Assembly: GCF_000287675.1 (NCBI RefSeq) | Contig: NZ_ALJL01000022.1 | Coordinates: 62,001 to 126,000, forward strand | Reading direction: 5' to 3' | DNA from: Lachnoanaerobaculum sp. ICM7 | GTDB lineage: Bacteria; Bacillota; Clostridia; Lachnospirales; Lachnospiraceae | DNA: 64,000 bases | Part shown: positions 53,199 through 64,000 of the stretch, piece after piece | Position numbering within the stretch: the first letter of the stretch is position 1 | Layout: each line of letters opens with the position of its first letter | Notes under the pieces: generated by a model | What the model was told of the DNA's origin: nothing | Seen by the model: the letters and a program-made list of their open reading frames with translations, nothing else | The model's database searches: none | Program-made: the position numbers and the translations under genes

Positions 53199-54224
53199 AT
53201 GGATTACAAGAGTGCCGGCGTGGATATTGAAGCAGGTTATAAGGCCGTTGAGCTGATGAAGCAACATGTAAAAGCTACTATGAGACCGGAAGTTCTTGGC
53301 GGACTGGGAGGTTTTTCAGGTGCATTTTCTTTAAGTAAGATAAAGAATATGAAAGAGCCTGTTCTTTTATCCGGAACTGACGGAGTCGGAACAAAGCTGA
53401 AACTGGCTTTTTTAACGGATAAACATGACAGTATAGGCATTGACTGTGTCGCTATGTGTGTTAATGATGTGGCCTGTGCAGGAGGTGAACCGCTGTTTTT
53501 CCTTGACTATATAGCCTGTGGAAAAAACGATCCCGAAAAAATAGCAACGATTGTAAAAGGTGTAGCGGACGGATGTATACATTCGGGAGCAGCACTTATA
53601 GGTGGTGAAACTGCAGAAATGCCGGGATTTTATCCTGTAGACGAATACGATTTGGCAGGCTTTTGTGTAGGTGTTGCCGACAAATGCGATCTTATTGACG
53701 GGAAAGATTTAAAGGCAGGAGATGTTTTGATAGGTATTGCTTCAAGCGGTGTACATTCAAACGGATTTTCTTTGGTAAGAAAAGTTTTTGATATGACAAA
53801 GGAAGCCTTGGACACCTACTATGATGAACTTGGGAAAACTTTGGGAGAAGCACTTTTAGCACCTACAAAAATATATGTGAAGGCACTTAAAGCTGTTAGA
53901 GATAAAAATATAAAGATTAAAGCCTGCTCACATATTACAGGTGGAGGATTCTATGAAAATATTCCCAGAATGCTTATTGAAGATACTAAAGCTGTGGTAA
54001 GAAAAGACTCCTATGAAATACCGGCTATATTTAAACTTATGGCAAAGACAGGTGATATTAAAGAAGAGATGATGTACAATACCTTCAATATGGGACTCGG
54101 AATGGTGATAGCTGTTGATAAGTCTGATGTTTCAAAAACACTTGAAGCTCTAAAGGCTTTGGGAGAGTCGGCATATGAAATCGGATATATAGAAAAAGGA
54201 ACAAAGGGGATAGAGCTTATATAA
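53199..54224 (+). CDS. purM: Phosphoribosylformylglycinamidine cyclo-ligase (AIR synthetase)
   Basis: It closes the imidazole ring of AIR using ATP. The 341-residue protein has [20 protein letters not shown] at the start, [25 protein letters not shown] and [21 protein letters not shown] precedes ATG 53199; the frame start at 53181 is not supported. purN follows with an 10-base gap. Confidence 0.96.
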   Translation: MDYKSAGVDIEAGYKAVELMKQHVKATMRPEVLGGLGGFSGAFSLSKIKNMKEPVLLSGTDGVGTKLKLAFLTDKHDSIGIDCVAMCVNDVACAGGEPLFFLDYIACGKNDPEKIATIVKGVADGCIHSGAALIGGETAEMPGFYPVDEYDLAGFCVGVADKCDLIDGKDLKAGDVLIGIASSGVHSNGFSLVRKVFDMTKEALDTYYDELGKTLGEALLAPTKIYVKALKAVRDKNIKIKACSHITGGGFYENIPRMLIEDTKAVVRKDSYEIPAIFKLMAKTGDIKEEMMYNTFNMGLGMVIAVDKSDVSKTLEALKALGESAYEIGYIEKGTKGIELI

Positions 54225-54234
54225 AGGAGCGATA

Positions 54235-54831
54235 ATGTTTGATATTGTATGTCTGGTTTCGGGAGGTGGCACCAATCTTGCCGCAATTATAAAAGCAATA
54301 GAAGAAAAACAGATAAAAAATGTAAAAATAAAAGCCGTTATATCAAATAACAGTGATGCATATGCCTTGGAAAGAGCAAAAAATGCTGGAATAGATGCAA
54401 AATGTATCTCACCTAAAAACTTTTCAAACAGAGATGAGTTTAATAAGGCATTACTTTATGAACTGAAAAGGCTTAATCCTGATTTGATAGTACTGGCAGG
54501 CTTTTTGGTAAATATATCGGAGGATATAGTAAAAGCTTTTGAAAATAAAATAATAAATATCCATCCTTCCTTGATTCCAAGCTTTTGCGGTAAGGGTTAC
54601 TATGGTTTGAAAGTTCATGAGTCTGCATTAAAAAGAGGTGTTAAGGTAACAGGAGCCACAGTACATTTTGTAGATGCCGGAATAGATACCGGCAGGATAA
54701 TACTTCAAAAAGCTGTGGATATTCACCCGGAAGATGATGCAAAGTCCTTGCAAAAAAGAGTAATGGAAGAGGCTGAATGGATTATTTTACCTAAGGCTAT
54801 TGAAAAAATTGCAAATGGAGAGAGCTTATGA
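54235..54831 (+). CDS. purN: Phosphoribosylglycinamide formyltransferase
   Basis: It formylates GAR with 10-formyl-THF. The 198-residue protein has the VSGGGTNLAAII phosphate loop, the catalytic IHPSLIPSFCGKGYYG (His), and VDAGIDTGRIILQKAV. It overlaps purD by 4 bases (ATGA). Confidence 0.95.
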   Translation: MFDIVCLVSGGGTNLAAIIKAIEEKQIKNVKIKAVISNNSDAYALERAKNAGIDAKCISPKNFSNRDEFNKALLYELKRLNPDLIVLAGFLVNISEDIVKAFENKIINIHPSLIPSFCGKGYYGLKVHESALKRGVKVTGATVHFVDAGIDTGRIILQKAVDIHPEDDAKSLQKRVMEEAEWIILPKAIEKIANGESL

Positions 54832-56102
54832 AAATTTTAGTAATTGGTGGGGGCGGCAGAGAGCATGCCATAGTAAAGAAATTATCGGAGAGTAAAAGAA
54901 ACCCCGAAATTTATGTGGCTCCGGGTAATGCAGGCACTGAAGATATTGCAACAAATGTAGCAATATCTGTTATGGATTTTAATGCTCTGACAGACTTTGC
55001 AAAGAAAGAAAAGATAGATTTAACGATAGTCGGAATGGATGATCCCCTTGTAAAAGGCATAGTTGATTGCTTTGAAGCTGAGGGACTTAGGGTATTCGGG
55101 CCGAGGAAAAATGCCGCAATACTGGAAGGTTCAAAGGCTTTCTCAAAAGATCTTATGAAAAAGTATGATATACCTACAGCCGGATATGAAAACTTCAGTG
55201 ATCCGAAAGAGGCTTTGAAGTATCTTGAAAATGTCAAATACCCTGTGGTACTTAAAGCCGACGGGTTGGCACTTGGAAAGGGTGTGCTGATTTGTAAGGA
55301 CAAGAGTGAGGCAATATCCGGAATAGAAGAGCTGATGACCAAAAAATCATTTGGAGATGCCGGAAATACTATAGTTATTGAGGAATTCTTAGAGGGAAGA
55401 GAAGTCAGTGTACTGTCATTTGTAGACGGAAAGCACTATGCACTTATGACTTCGGCACAGGATCATAAAAGAGCCAAAGACGGTGATGAGGGTTTAAATA
55501 CCGGTGGTATGGGAACTTTCAGTCCGAGTCCTTTTTATACCGAAGAAATAGATAAGTATTGTAAGGAGCACATTTATCAAAAAACCGTGGATGCTATGAG
55601 AGCCGAGGGCAGAGAGTTTATAGGTATAATTTTCTATGGACTGATGCTTACAGATAACGGGGTGAAGGTACTTGAGTACAATGCAAGATTCGGAGATCCT
55701 GAAACTCAGGTAGTACTTCCAAGAATGGAAAATGATATTATAGATGTTATTGAAGCCTGTATTGACAAAACTTTGGATAAAATCGAGCTTAAATTTGAAA
55801 ACAATGCCGCAGTATGCGTAGTACTTGCAAGTGAAGGCTATCCGCTTGAGTATGAAAAGGGAAAGAAGATAACCGGATTTGAAAATTTTAACGGTAGAGA
55901 TGATTTATACTGCTTCCATGCAGGTACAAAAAGGGACGGAGCCGATATAGTTACAAACGGAGGTAGAGTTCTTGGAATTACCGCCAAGGCCGCCACACTA
56001 AAAGATGCAAGAAAAAAGGCTTATGAAGCCACAAAACTTGTGGATTTTGAAAACAAGTATATGAGAAATGATATCGGTATAAGTATACTTGACAACGATT
56101 GA
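54828..56102 (+). CDS. purD: Phosphoribosylamine-glycine ligase
   Basis: It joins glycine to phosphoribosylamine, an ATP-grasp enzyme of 424 residues. Motifs: GGGGREHAIV at the start, KADGLALGKGV, TGGMGTFSPSP and the C-terminal metal-binding EYNARFGDPETQ. The early purine genes purF and purL are not in the window. Followed by a 102-base gap before guaB. Confidence 0.96.
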   Translation: MKILVIGGGGREHAIVKKLSESKRNPEIYVAPGNAGTEDIATNVAISVMDFNALTDFAKKEKIDLTIVGMDDPLVKGIVDCFEAEGLRVFGPRKNAAILEGSKAFSKDLMKKYDIPTAGYENFSDPKEALKYLENVKYPVVLKADGLALGKGVLICKDKSEAISGIEELMTKKSFGDAGNTIVIEEFLEGREVSVLSFVDGKHYALMTSAQDHKRAKDGDEGLNTGGMGTFSPSPFYTEEIDKYCKEHIYQKTVDAMRAEGREFIGIIFYGLMLTDNGVKVLEYNARFGDPETQVVLPRMENDIIDVIEACIDKTLDKIELKFENNAAVCVVLASEGYPLEYEKGKKITGFENFNGRDDLYCFHAGTKRDGADIVTNGGRVLGITAKAATLKDARKKAYEATKLVDFENKYMRNDIGISILDND

Positions 56103-56132
56103 CACAGTAGTTTGTATTTGTTAGACTAATGA

Positions 56133-57662
<1,530 letters not shown>

Positions 57663-57687
57663 AAAATAAACATAAGGGGGATAGAAG

Positions 57688-58605
57688 ATGAATGCAACAT
57701 TAGTAGTTATGGCGGCCGGCATCGGCTCGAGATTTGGCGGAGGCATAAAGCAATTGGCACCGGTAGGACCAAACGGTGAGATTATTATGGATTATTCCAT
57801 ATATGATGCGAAGGAAGCCGGATTTAACAGAGTTGTATTTATAATCCGTCACGATTTGGAGAAGGATTTTAAAGAAATCATCGGGGACAGAGTAAAGAAA
57901 TATATAGATGTGGATTATGCTTTTCAGGATCTTAACGATTTGCCGGAAGGATTTGAATGCCCGAAAGAAAGAAGCAAGCCATGGGGAACAGGACAGGCTT
58001 TGCTTTCTGTAAAAGGCATTGTAAATGAACCGTTTGTAGTAATAAATGCGGATGATTATTACGGAAAAGAAGGGTTTAAAGTAATATATGACTATATGGC
58101 AAATAAGATGGACAAAAACAGCAAAAAGCTCGATCTGTGTATGGCAGGCTTTGTACTTAAGAATACTCTTTCAGACAATGGAGGAGTTACAAGAGGAGTA
58201 TGTAAGGCCGATGCAAACAATAAGCTCGCCGATGTGACCGAGACTTTTGAGATTGAAGTAAAAGACGGGGTATTAAATGCTGTTGATGAAAACGGTAATA
58301 AAAGAGATGTAAATCTTGATGATATCGTTTCAATGAATATGTGGGGACTTACACCTGAATTTCTTGATATTTTGAAAGAAGGTTTTCCGAAGTTCCTTGG
58401 TAGCATGACAAATGAGTTGAAAAATGAGTACTTATTGCCGTCAGTAATAGATGAGGCTATCAAGGCTGACAGAATAAGTGTGGAAGTATTAAAGAGCCAT
58501 GACAAGTGGTTTGGAGTAACATATAAGGAAGATAAGGAGATTGTTGTTAATTCAATAAGAGCCTTAGTAGATAAGGGAGTTTACCCTGATAAAATTTTTG
58601 ATTAA
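57688..58605 (+). CDS. NDP-sugar nucleotidyltransferase-like protein
   Basis: A 305-residue nucleotidyltransferase of the GalU/RmlA-like superfamily: LVVMAAGIGSRFGGGIKQLAPVG with the G-x-G-[ST]-R pyrophosphorylase loop, VINADDYYGKEGF with the metal-binding Asp pair, then NNGGVTRG-like region. It probably makes a UDP- or NDP-sugar for envelope synthesis, but the substrate is unknown. The gene order next to ppaC is consistent, since PPi is a by-product. GGGGG precedes the ATG. Confidence 0.82.
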   Translation: MNATLVVMAAGIGSRFGGGIKQLAPVGPNGEIIMDYSIYDAKEAGFNRVVFIIRHDLEKDFKEIIGDRVKKYIDVDYAFQDLNDLPEGFECPKERSKPWGTGQALLSVKGIVNEPFVVINADDYYGKEGFKVIYDYMANKMDKNSKKLDLCMAGFVLKNTLSDNGGVTRGVCKADANNKLADVTETFEIEVKDGVLNAVDENGNKRDVNLDDIVSMNMWGLTPEFLDILKEGFPKFLGSMTNELKNEYLLPSVIDEAIKADRISVEVLKSHDKWFGVTYKEDKEIVVNSIRALVDKGVYPDKIFD

Positions 58606-58614
58606 GAGGAATTT

Positions 58615-60276
58615 ATGACAAAGCTTAGAACATTGATAATGGGACATAAGAACCCGGATACGGATTCAATCTGTGCGGCTATAGGTTATGCCGATCTAAA
58701 GTCAAAAACTGAAGAGGGGGAGTTTTTACCAAGGCGTGCCGGCGAAATCAATGAGGAAACCAAATTTGTACTTAATTACTTCAAGGTTAAACCGCCTAAG
58801 CTTACTGAAAGTGTAAAAACTCAAGTAAAAGATGTTGAGATAAAGCATACAAAGGGCGTTGATAAGAATATATCATTTAAAAAAGCCTGGGGACTTATGC
58901 AGGAACTTGATGTAGTGACTTTACCTGCTGTAAACAGTGAAGGTGATCTTGAAGGAATAATATCGGTCAGTGATATTGCAAATTCATATATGAATATATA
59001 TGACAGCAGAATACTTGCAAAAGCAAATACAAGGTATTCAAATATTATTGAAACAATTGAAGGAACTTTGGTAGTGGGTGATGAAAAGGCCTATTTTAAT
59101 TCAGGTAAAGTAGTTGTTGCCGCCGCAAATCCGGATATGATGGAATATTATATAGAGAAGGATGATCTTGTAATACTGGGAAACAGATATGAGATGCAAC
59201 TTTGTGCCATTGAGATGGGTGCGGCATGCATTATAGTATGTGAGGGTGCCGGTGCATCTATGACTATAAAGAAGCTTGCAAAGGATCACGGAACAACTAT
59301 AATTACAACGGCCTATGATACATTTACCGTAGCAAGACTTATAAATCAGTCCATGCCTATAAATTACTTTATGAAAACCGAAAATCTTATAACATTTGAA
59401 AATGAAGATTATCTGGATGAAATAAAGGAAGTAATGGCGACTGTAAGACATAGAGACTTCCCTATACTTGATAAAAACGGAAAATATCTTGGAATGTTTT
59501 CAAGAAGAAACCTTCTAGGTGCCAAGGGTAAGAGAGTCATTATGGTGGATCATAATGAAAAGAGTCAGGCGGTGGACGGTATAGAACATGCAAATGTGCT
59601 TGAGATAATAGATCATCACAGACTGGGGACAGTGGAGACTATAGGACCTGTCTATTTCAGAAATCAGCCTCTCGGATGTACATCTACAATTATTTATCAA
59701 ATGTACCATGAAAAGGGGGTTGAGATTCCAAAGCAGATTGCAGGTCTTCTTTGCTCCGCTATCATATCGGATACTTTACTTTTCAGATCACCTACATGTA
59801 CTGAAGTGGATAAGGCTGCAGGCCTTGACCTTGCAAGAATTGCAGGTATTGATATAGAAAAGTATGCAAACCAGATGTTTGCTTCGGCAAGTAATCTTAC
59901 AGGTAAGACCGATGAGCAGATTTTCCATCAGGATTATAAGACATTTGCACTTGGGAAAATTAATATAGGAATAGGACAGATCAGTTCCTTGAATGAGGAA
60001 GAGCTGAGCGATATTGAAAACAGACTCCTGCCATTCCTTGTAAAGCTTCATGAAAACAGTGCCGAGGATATGATGTTCTTTATGCTTACCAATATATTGG
60101 AGCAGTCAACAAGACTTATATGTGTCGGTTCAGGTGCGATGGCTCTTGTGATGAAGTCATTCAGAATCGAAGAAGGTGTTTATGAGATAAATGATTCAGG
60201 TGTAATAGAGCTTGCTTCGGTGGTTTCAAGGAAAAAACAGCTTGTACCAAGTCTTGTAATAGGAATACAGATGTAG
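58615..60276 (+). CDS. ppaC: Manganese-dependent inorganic pyrophosphatase with CBS-DRTGG regulatory domains
   Basis: It hydrolyses pyrophosphate. The 553-residue family II enzyme has the DHH motifs: GHKNPDTDSICAA (with His, Asp), VDHNEKSQAVDG, EIIDHHRLG and the C-terminal DHHA2 domain (NIGIGQISSLNEE). Between these lie two CBS domains and a DRTGG segment (about 65-300), as in the Clostridium enzymes controlled by adenine nucleotides and diadenosine polyphosphates. It drives biosynthesis forward by removing PPi. Confidence 0.92.
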   Translation: MTKLRTLIMGHKNPDTDSICAAIGYADLKSKTEEGEFLPRRAGEINEETKFVLNYFKVKPPKLTESVKTQVKDVEIKHTKGVDKNISFKKAWGLMQELDVVTLPAVNSEGDLEGIISVSDIANSYMNIYDSRILAKANTRYSNIIETIEGTLVVGDEKAYFNSGKVVVAAANPDMMEYYIEKDDLVILGNRYEMQLCAIEMGAACIIVCEGAGASMTIKKLAKDHGTTIITTAYDTFTVARLINQSMPINYFMKTENLITFENEDYLDEIKEVMATVRHRDFPILDKNGKYLGMFSRRNLLGAKGKRVIMVDHNEKSQAVDGIEHANVLEIIDHHRLGTVETIGPVYFRNQPLGCTSTIIYQMYHEKGVEIPKQIAGLLCSAIISDTLLFRSPTCTEVDKAAGLDLARIAGIDIEKYANQMFASASNLTGKTDEQIFHQDYKTFALGKINIGIGQISSLNEEELSDIENRLLPFLVKLHENSAEDMMFFMLTNILEQSTRLICVGSGAMALVMKSFRIEEGVYEINDSGVIELASVVSRKKQLVPSLVIGIQM

Positions 60277-60283
60277 GAGAGAT

Positions 60284-61033
60284 ATGGGAAAAAAAACTAA
60301 CATTACATTAATCGGTATGCCTGCATCAGGTAAGTCCTCAGTCGGCGTGGTCTTGGCCAAGAGACTTGGTAAAAAGTTTGTAGATACCGATATTGTTATT
60401 CAGGAAAAATATGGAAAGCTCTTAAAGGAACTTATAGAAGAGCATGGTGATGAAGGTTTCAGAGAAATTGAGGACGAGGTAAATGCCGGATTGGATTTAG
60501 ACAACAGTATCATATCGCCGGGAGGCAGTGTGGTATATGGTGAAAAAGCCATGCAGCATCTAAAAGAAATCAGTGTAATAATATATCTGGAACTTTCATA
60601 TACAGCTATAAAGTCAAGACTTGGGGACTTAAGAGAGAGAGGAATCACCTTAAAAGAAGGACAAAGTTTAAAGGATCTTTATCTTGAAAGAGTTCCGCTT
60701 TATGAAAAGTATGCCGATATTACAGTCAATGAGATGAAAAAATCATTGGCAAAGACTATTGATGAAATCTGTGAGAGATTGGGTGAAAAGCCGAAAAAGA
60801 GAAGAAATTTCAAGAGTAAGAGAGTTCCTTTCGCACCAAAAGATAAGCAGGAAAAGAATCCGGAACAAAAGAGCAAAACAGCGAAAAAAATCAGAGAAAA
60901 GAACCTTAAAGATAAAAATTTTAAGGACAGATTCAGTAAAGAAAAATCTGATATAGCGAATAACAACAAAGACAAAACAAATAATAATAAAAGAAAAAAT
61001 ATAAAGAAATACTTTAAGAAAAATGAGAATTGA
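60284..61033 (+). CDS. aroK: Shikimate kinase-like protein with a long lysine-rich C-terminal tail
   Basis: It would phosphorylate shikimate. Residues 1-165 form a normal kinase: GMPASGKSSVGVVLAKRLG (Walker A), FVDTDIVIQEKYG with DTD, FREIEDEV, SPGGSVVY and LRERGITL. Shikimate kinases end at about 170 residues; here a tail of some 80 residues follows, very rich in Lys, Asn and Arg (starting KKRRNFKSKRVP). The tail may bind RNA, DNA or acidic membranes, or be dispensable. Length and charge are unusual. It overlaps the next gene by 11 bases. Confidence 0.82.
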   Translation: MGKKTNITLIGMPASGKSSVGVVLAKRLGKKFVDTDIVIQEKYGKLLKELIEEHGDEGFREIEDEVNAGLDLDNSIISPGGSVVYGEKAMQHLKEISVIIYLELSYTAIKSRLGDLRERGITLKEGQSLKDLYLERVPLYEKYADITVNEMKKSLAKTIDEICERLGEKPKKRRNFKSKRVPFAPKDKQEKNPEQKSKTAKKIREKNLKDKNFKDRFSKEKSDIANNNKDKTNNNKRKNIKKYFKKNEN

Positions 61034-61595
61034 TTTTAAACCCGGAAATATGCTATACCCCGTACCGGTGGTAATGGTAAGTTGTGCAGACTCTGAAGGA
61101 AGAAGCGATATAGTTACTGTGGCGTGGACAGGTACAATATGTACAAATCCGCCCATGGTTTATATTTCCCTTAGACCAAGCAGATATTCATATGATATAA
61201 TAAAAAAGTCCGGAGAATTTGTTATAAATCTTACAAATGAAAAGTTGGCAAAAACAGCGGACGAATGCGGTGTAAAATCAGGCAGAGATATTGATAAATG
61301 GAAAGTATTAAAGATAGAGCAGTTGCCATCAAAGGTGGTAGCTGCTTCATCTATTAAAGAAAGTCCGGTTTGCATTGAATGTAAAGTTGAAGATATCATT
61401 GAGCTTGGTTCACATCATATGTTTATAGCAAAGGTGGTTGCGGTAAACGTAGATGCAAAATATATGGATGAAAAAAACAAATTTGACCTGACAAAAGCTG
61501 ACATGGTAGTATATAATCATGGAGAGTATATTGGACTTTCAAAGGTACTTGGTACCTTTGGTTATAGTGTAAGAAAGAAAAAAATAAGAAAATAA
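61023..61595 (+). CDS. Flavin reductase-like (FMN-binding split barrel) protein
   Basis: A 190-residue protein with the flavin reductase/FMN-binding domain: YPVPVVMVSCAD, DIVTVAWTGTICTNPPMVYISLRPSRYSYD and a GEFVINLTN segment, then SHHMFIAKVVAVN. Related proteins reduce flavins with NAD(P)H or bind FMN. The substrate is unknown. Starts 11 bases before the shikimate kinase stop and ends 21 bases before murC. Confidence 0.85.
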   Translation: MRIDFKPGNMLYPVPVVMVSCADSEGRSDIVTVAWTGTICTNPPMVYISLRPSRYSYDIIKKSGEFVINLTNEKLAKTADECGVKSGRDIDKWKVLKIEQLPSKVVAASSIKESPVCIECKVEDIIELGSHHMFIAKVVAVNVDAKYMDEKNKFDLTKADMVVYNHGEYIGLSKVLGTFGYSVRKKKIRK

Positions 61596-61616
61596 GGTAA
61601 ACTTGGGAGGCATCTT

Positions 61617-62993
61617 TTGAAAAATATTAAATTTAATGATATAAAGCACATATATTTTTGCGGTATAGGTGGTATAAGTATGAGCGGACTTGCAAGAGTA
61701 CTTTTTGAAAAGAACTTTGAAGTGAGCGGCTCTGATACAAAGGCTAATAACAGGACAAAGGATCTTGAGGACAGAGGTGTAAAAATATTTGTAGGGCAAA
61801 AAAGTGAGAATATCAGTGATGATATAGACTTGTTTGTATATACGGCTGCCATACATAATGATAACCCTGAGTTTATTGCGGCTAAAGAAAAGAATATAAA
61901 AATGATGACCAGAGCGGAGCTTCTCGGCTATGTAATGTCGAAGTTTAAAGAGAGTATAGCAATAAGCGGTACACATGGAAAGACTACAACAACTTCTATG
62001 TTGTCATACATATTACTTGATACAAAGCTTGACCCTACAATCTCTGTAGGAGGTATTGTAAAGAAGATAAAGGGAAATATTTATATAGGCAAGGGTGACA
62101 CATTTGTTACAGAAGCCTGTGAATATACAAACAGTTTTCTTGAGTTATATCCTACAGTAGGTGTTATATTGAATATTGAAGAGGATCATCTGGACTTCTT
62201 TAAGGATTTAGATGAAATTAGGAACTCTTTTAAGAATTTCGCAAAAAATACAAGTCCTGACGGTTGTATAATAATAAATGATAAGATTAAAAACAACAGA
62301 GAAATTACACAAGGGTTTGAGGGCAATGTGGTAAGATACGGAACCGAAAACAGTGACTGCTATGCTACAAATATAAGATATGACGCTTTGGGGTATCCGA
62401 CATTTGATCTTGTACATAAAGAAGAGACATATGAGAATGTAAAACTTTGTGTAGGAGGAAACCACAATATATACAATGCCTTGGCTGCTATTTGCGTTGC
62501 CTTTGAACTTGGAGTAAGTATCGAAGATATAAGAAAAGGACTTTCGGAGTTTAAGGGTGTAGACAGAAGATTTGAGGTTAAGGGAAAACTTGACGGTATC
62601 ACAATAGTTGATGACTATGCACATCACCCAAGTGAGATATCGGCTACATTAAATATTGCAAAGAGATATCCTCATGACAGACTTGTAGTTGTATTTCAGC
62701 CACATACATATACCAGAACGAAAGCATTTTTTGATGATTTTGCCAATGTATTAAAGAATGTGGACGAGGTTATAATTGCAAAAATTTATCCTGCAAGAGA
62801 GACAGACAATCTTGGAATGAGTTCAAATCTTCTCTCAAAAAGAATAAATGAACTTGGTGGAAATTCCACAAGTTTTGAGACTTTTGATGAGATAGAAAAT
62901 TATCTGTTGGAGGATTTGAGAAAGGGTGATTTACTGATTACCATGGGTGCCGGAGATATCTTAAGAGTGGGTGAGTTTTTACTCGGAAAATAA
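61617..62993 (+). CDS. murC: UDP-N-acetylmuramate-L-alanine ligase
   Basis: It adds L-alanine to UDP-MurNAc in peptidoglycan synthesis, in the cytoplasm. The 458-residue protein has GIGGISMSGLAR near residue 16, the ATP loop SGTHGKTTTTSML, the EADEHLDFF-equivalent EEDHLDFF, DDYAHHPSEI and FQPHTYTRTK. TTG start at 61617 has GGGAGG 6 bases ahead. No ATG fits. Confidence 0.95.
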   Translation: MKNIKFNDIKHIYFCGIGGISMSGLARVLFEKNFEVSGSDTKANNRTKDLEDRGVKIFVGQKSENISDDIDLFVYTAAIHNDNPEFIAAKEKNIKMMTRAELLGYVMSKFKESIAISGTHGKTTTTSMLSYILLDTKLDPTISVGGIVKKIKGNIYIGKGDTFVTEACEYTNSFLELYPTVGVILNIEEDHLDFFKDLDEIRNSFKNFAKNTSPDGCIIINDKIKNNREITQGFEGNVVRYGTENSDCYATNIRYDALGYPTFDLVHKEETYENVKLCVGGNHNIYNALAAICVAFELGVSIEDIRKGLSEFKGVDRRFEVKGKLDGITIVDDYAHHPSEISATLNIAKRYPHDRLVVVFQPHTYTRTKAFFDDFANVLKNVDEVIIAKIYPARETDNLGMSSNLLSKRINELGGNSTSFETFDEIENYLLEDLRKGDLLITMGAGDILRVGEFLLGK

Positions 62994-63029
62994 TTTATAG
63001 AGATATAGTTTTAAGACAAAGGGAGAGCT

Positions 63030-64000
63030 ATGAAGTACGAATTTTTAAAGGCAGATATAACAAGCATTGTAAGTTTGCCGTCAGAATTTATAGATAAATA
63101 TATGCTAAAGGCGAACGGTGATTATATAAAGGTATACCTTTTTATGCTGAGAAATGCTGACAGACTGATAAATCCCGAAATCATAGCCGATGCCCTTGAA
63201 CTTACTATAAAGGATGTTGAAAGAGCTATAGCATACTGGTGCAAGAGCGGAGCATTGATAGAAAAGGCTGAGAATATAGGTAAGCTTGGAAACGGCGATG
63301 ACTTTGAAGAAGTTCTTATTACAAAGGGCATGCCTTCAAAAGAAGAACTTGAGGAAGCAAGACGTATTCTGACGGCGGCAAAAGAAGTATATAAAAGACG
63401 AGAAATGCTTGAAGCAGGTATGGGAGCGGAAGCTTTAAAAGAGAATAATGTTAAATCGGAAAGCCTTGATGAAGCAAAGAATCCAAAAGAAAGCGATAAG
63501 GAAACGCTTGATCCGGACAAAGATACCGATGTAGAGAATAATTCAGAGAGCGAAGTAAAGGTCGAGAACGAGATACCTGAGGTAAAAACAGAGCCGCCAA
63601 AGCTTCCTGACAGAAGTCTGGTGGATTTGACCAAGTTAAAAGGAGATGAAGATTTTCAGGAACTGGTATTCTGTGTGCAGACATATACGGAAAAGATATT
63701 TACACCTACAGATACCGAAAAGCTGGCATATCTTTATGATGTTGTGGGTATGTCAAAGGATTTACTTGAGTACATAGCGGAAGTTTCGGTACAAAAAGGT
63801 AAAAAGAGTATAAATTATATCGAAAGAGTGGCACTTTCATTCCATGAAAAAGGCATTACTACAGTTGAGGAAGCCAAAGAAGACAATGTAAAATATTTCA
63901 ATGAAAATAAAGCAGTGTTAAAGGCCTTTGGAATATATGACAGAGTTTTGGCACCGGTTGAATTGAGATTTGTTAAAAAGTGGTTTGATGAGTATGGATT
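63030..64000 (+). CDS. DnaD-domain primosomal-type protein (3' end outside window)
   Basis: A gene without a stop in the window; 323 codons are visible. GGGAGA precedes ATG 63030. Residues 1-100 resemble the N-terminal winged-helix DnaD/DnaB-like part (LPSEFIDKYMLKANGDYIKVYL), followed by an acidic linker (residues about 140-200, rich in Glu/Asp/Lys), then a DnaD-like C-terminal domain (TYTEKIFTPTDTEKLAYLYD, KGKKSINYIERVALS, FKFGIYDR-like end). Such proteins act in helicase loading in Firmicutes and in phage. The exact role is unproven. Confidence 0.85.
   Translation, partial: MKYEFLKADITSIVSLPSEFIDKYMLKANGDYIKVYLFMLRNADRLINPEIIADALELTIKDVERAIAYWCKSGALIEKAENIGKLGNGDDFEEVLITKGMPSKEELEEARRILTAAKEVYKRREMLEAGMGAEALKENNVKSESLDEAKNPKESDKETLDPDKDTDVENNSESEVKVENEIPEVKTEPPKLPDRSLVDLTKLKGDEDFQELVFCVQTYTEKIFTPTDTEKLAYLYDVVGMSKDLLEYIAEVSVQKGKKSINYIERVALSFHEKGITTVEEAKEDNVKYFNENKAVLKAFGIYDRVLAPVELRFVKKWFDEYG

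Overview
This window looks like a chromosomal segment of a low-GC anaerobic Firmicute of the class Clostridia, most likely family Lachnospiraceae. The evidence is the AT-rich codon use, AGGAGG-type ribosome binding sites, Firmicute-type enzymes (SufU, single-chain GlyRS, PyrK/PyrD type B, Mn-dependent CBS-DRTGG pyrophosphatase, DnaD) and a Tn1549-like conjugation remnant. An oral genus such as Lachnoanaerobaculum is plausible but cannot be proven from this sequence alone. No rRNA, tRNA or CRISPR array was found.

Layout. 1-0.85 kb: end of a SUF Fe-S operon (sufS, sufU). 1.0-5.6 kb: four lipoprotein genes of unknown role, two of them clear paralogues. 5.6-12.1 kb: glyS, leuS, then three small minus-strand genes and ychF. 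12.24-17.57 kb: a decayed mobile segment between two 69-bp direct repeats. It carries a rhodanese-MsrA-MsrB lipoprotein whose MsrB part is frameshifted by a 5-bp tandem duplication, a cupin, a leader ORF overlapping a terminator, and an ssb/Maff2/VirB6/PrgI/VirB4-fragment conjugation cluster. 17.7-20.2 kb: orphan DinJ antitoxin, signal peptidase I, dead HigA-type antitoxin pieces and a formylglycine-generating-enzyme-like gene. 20.4-27.2 kb: housekeeping genes (lgt, rluF-like, ligA, metA, lactonase, aroC). 27.3-30.0 kb: a two-gene AAA ATPase + TOPRIM-like cassette, the best candidate for an undescribed defence system. 30.2-37.3 kb: an accessory block with a GH13 amylase, a duplicated alpha/beta hydrolase, a YafQ-DinJ module sitting inside one copy of the duplication, a nonsense-mutated secreted protein and two tandem unknown paralogues.

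37.4-41.8 kb: a polyamine uptake operon (regulator, potA, potB, potC, potD) behind a consensus promoter. 41.9-46.1 kb: nitroreductase, small membrane proteins, an ORF6N-domain protein, a truncated ZIP transporter and a GNAT acetyltransferase. 46.1-49.5 kb: pyrF-pyrK-pyrD-pyrE, pyrimidine synthesis. 49.5-52.5 kb: three small membrane proteins and a long M29 aminopeptidase. 52.6-57.7 kb: purE-purM-purN-purD and guaB, purine synthesis. 57.7-64 kb: sugar nucleotidyltransferase, pyrophosphatase, shikimate kinase with an unusual basic tail, flavin reductase-like protein, murC and a DnaD-domain gene running off the end.

How they fit together: the pyr, pur and guaB genes supply nucleotides from PRPP, and the pyrophosphatase pulls such PPi-releasing reactions forward. 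Lgt and signal peptidase I process the many exported proteins and lipoproteins encoded here (PotD, the 1-5.6 kb lipoproteins, the Msr lipoprotein). The accessory blocks at 12-20 kb and 27-37 kb interrupt an otherwise ordinary housekeeping landscape.
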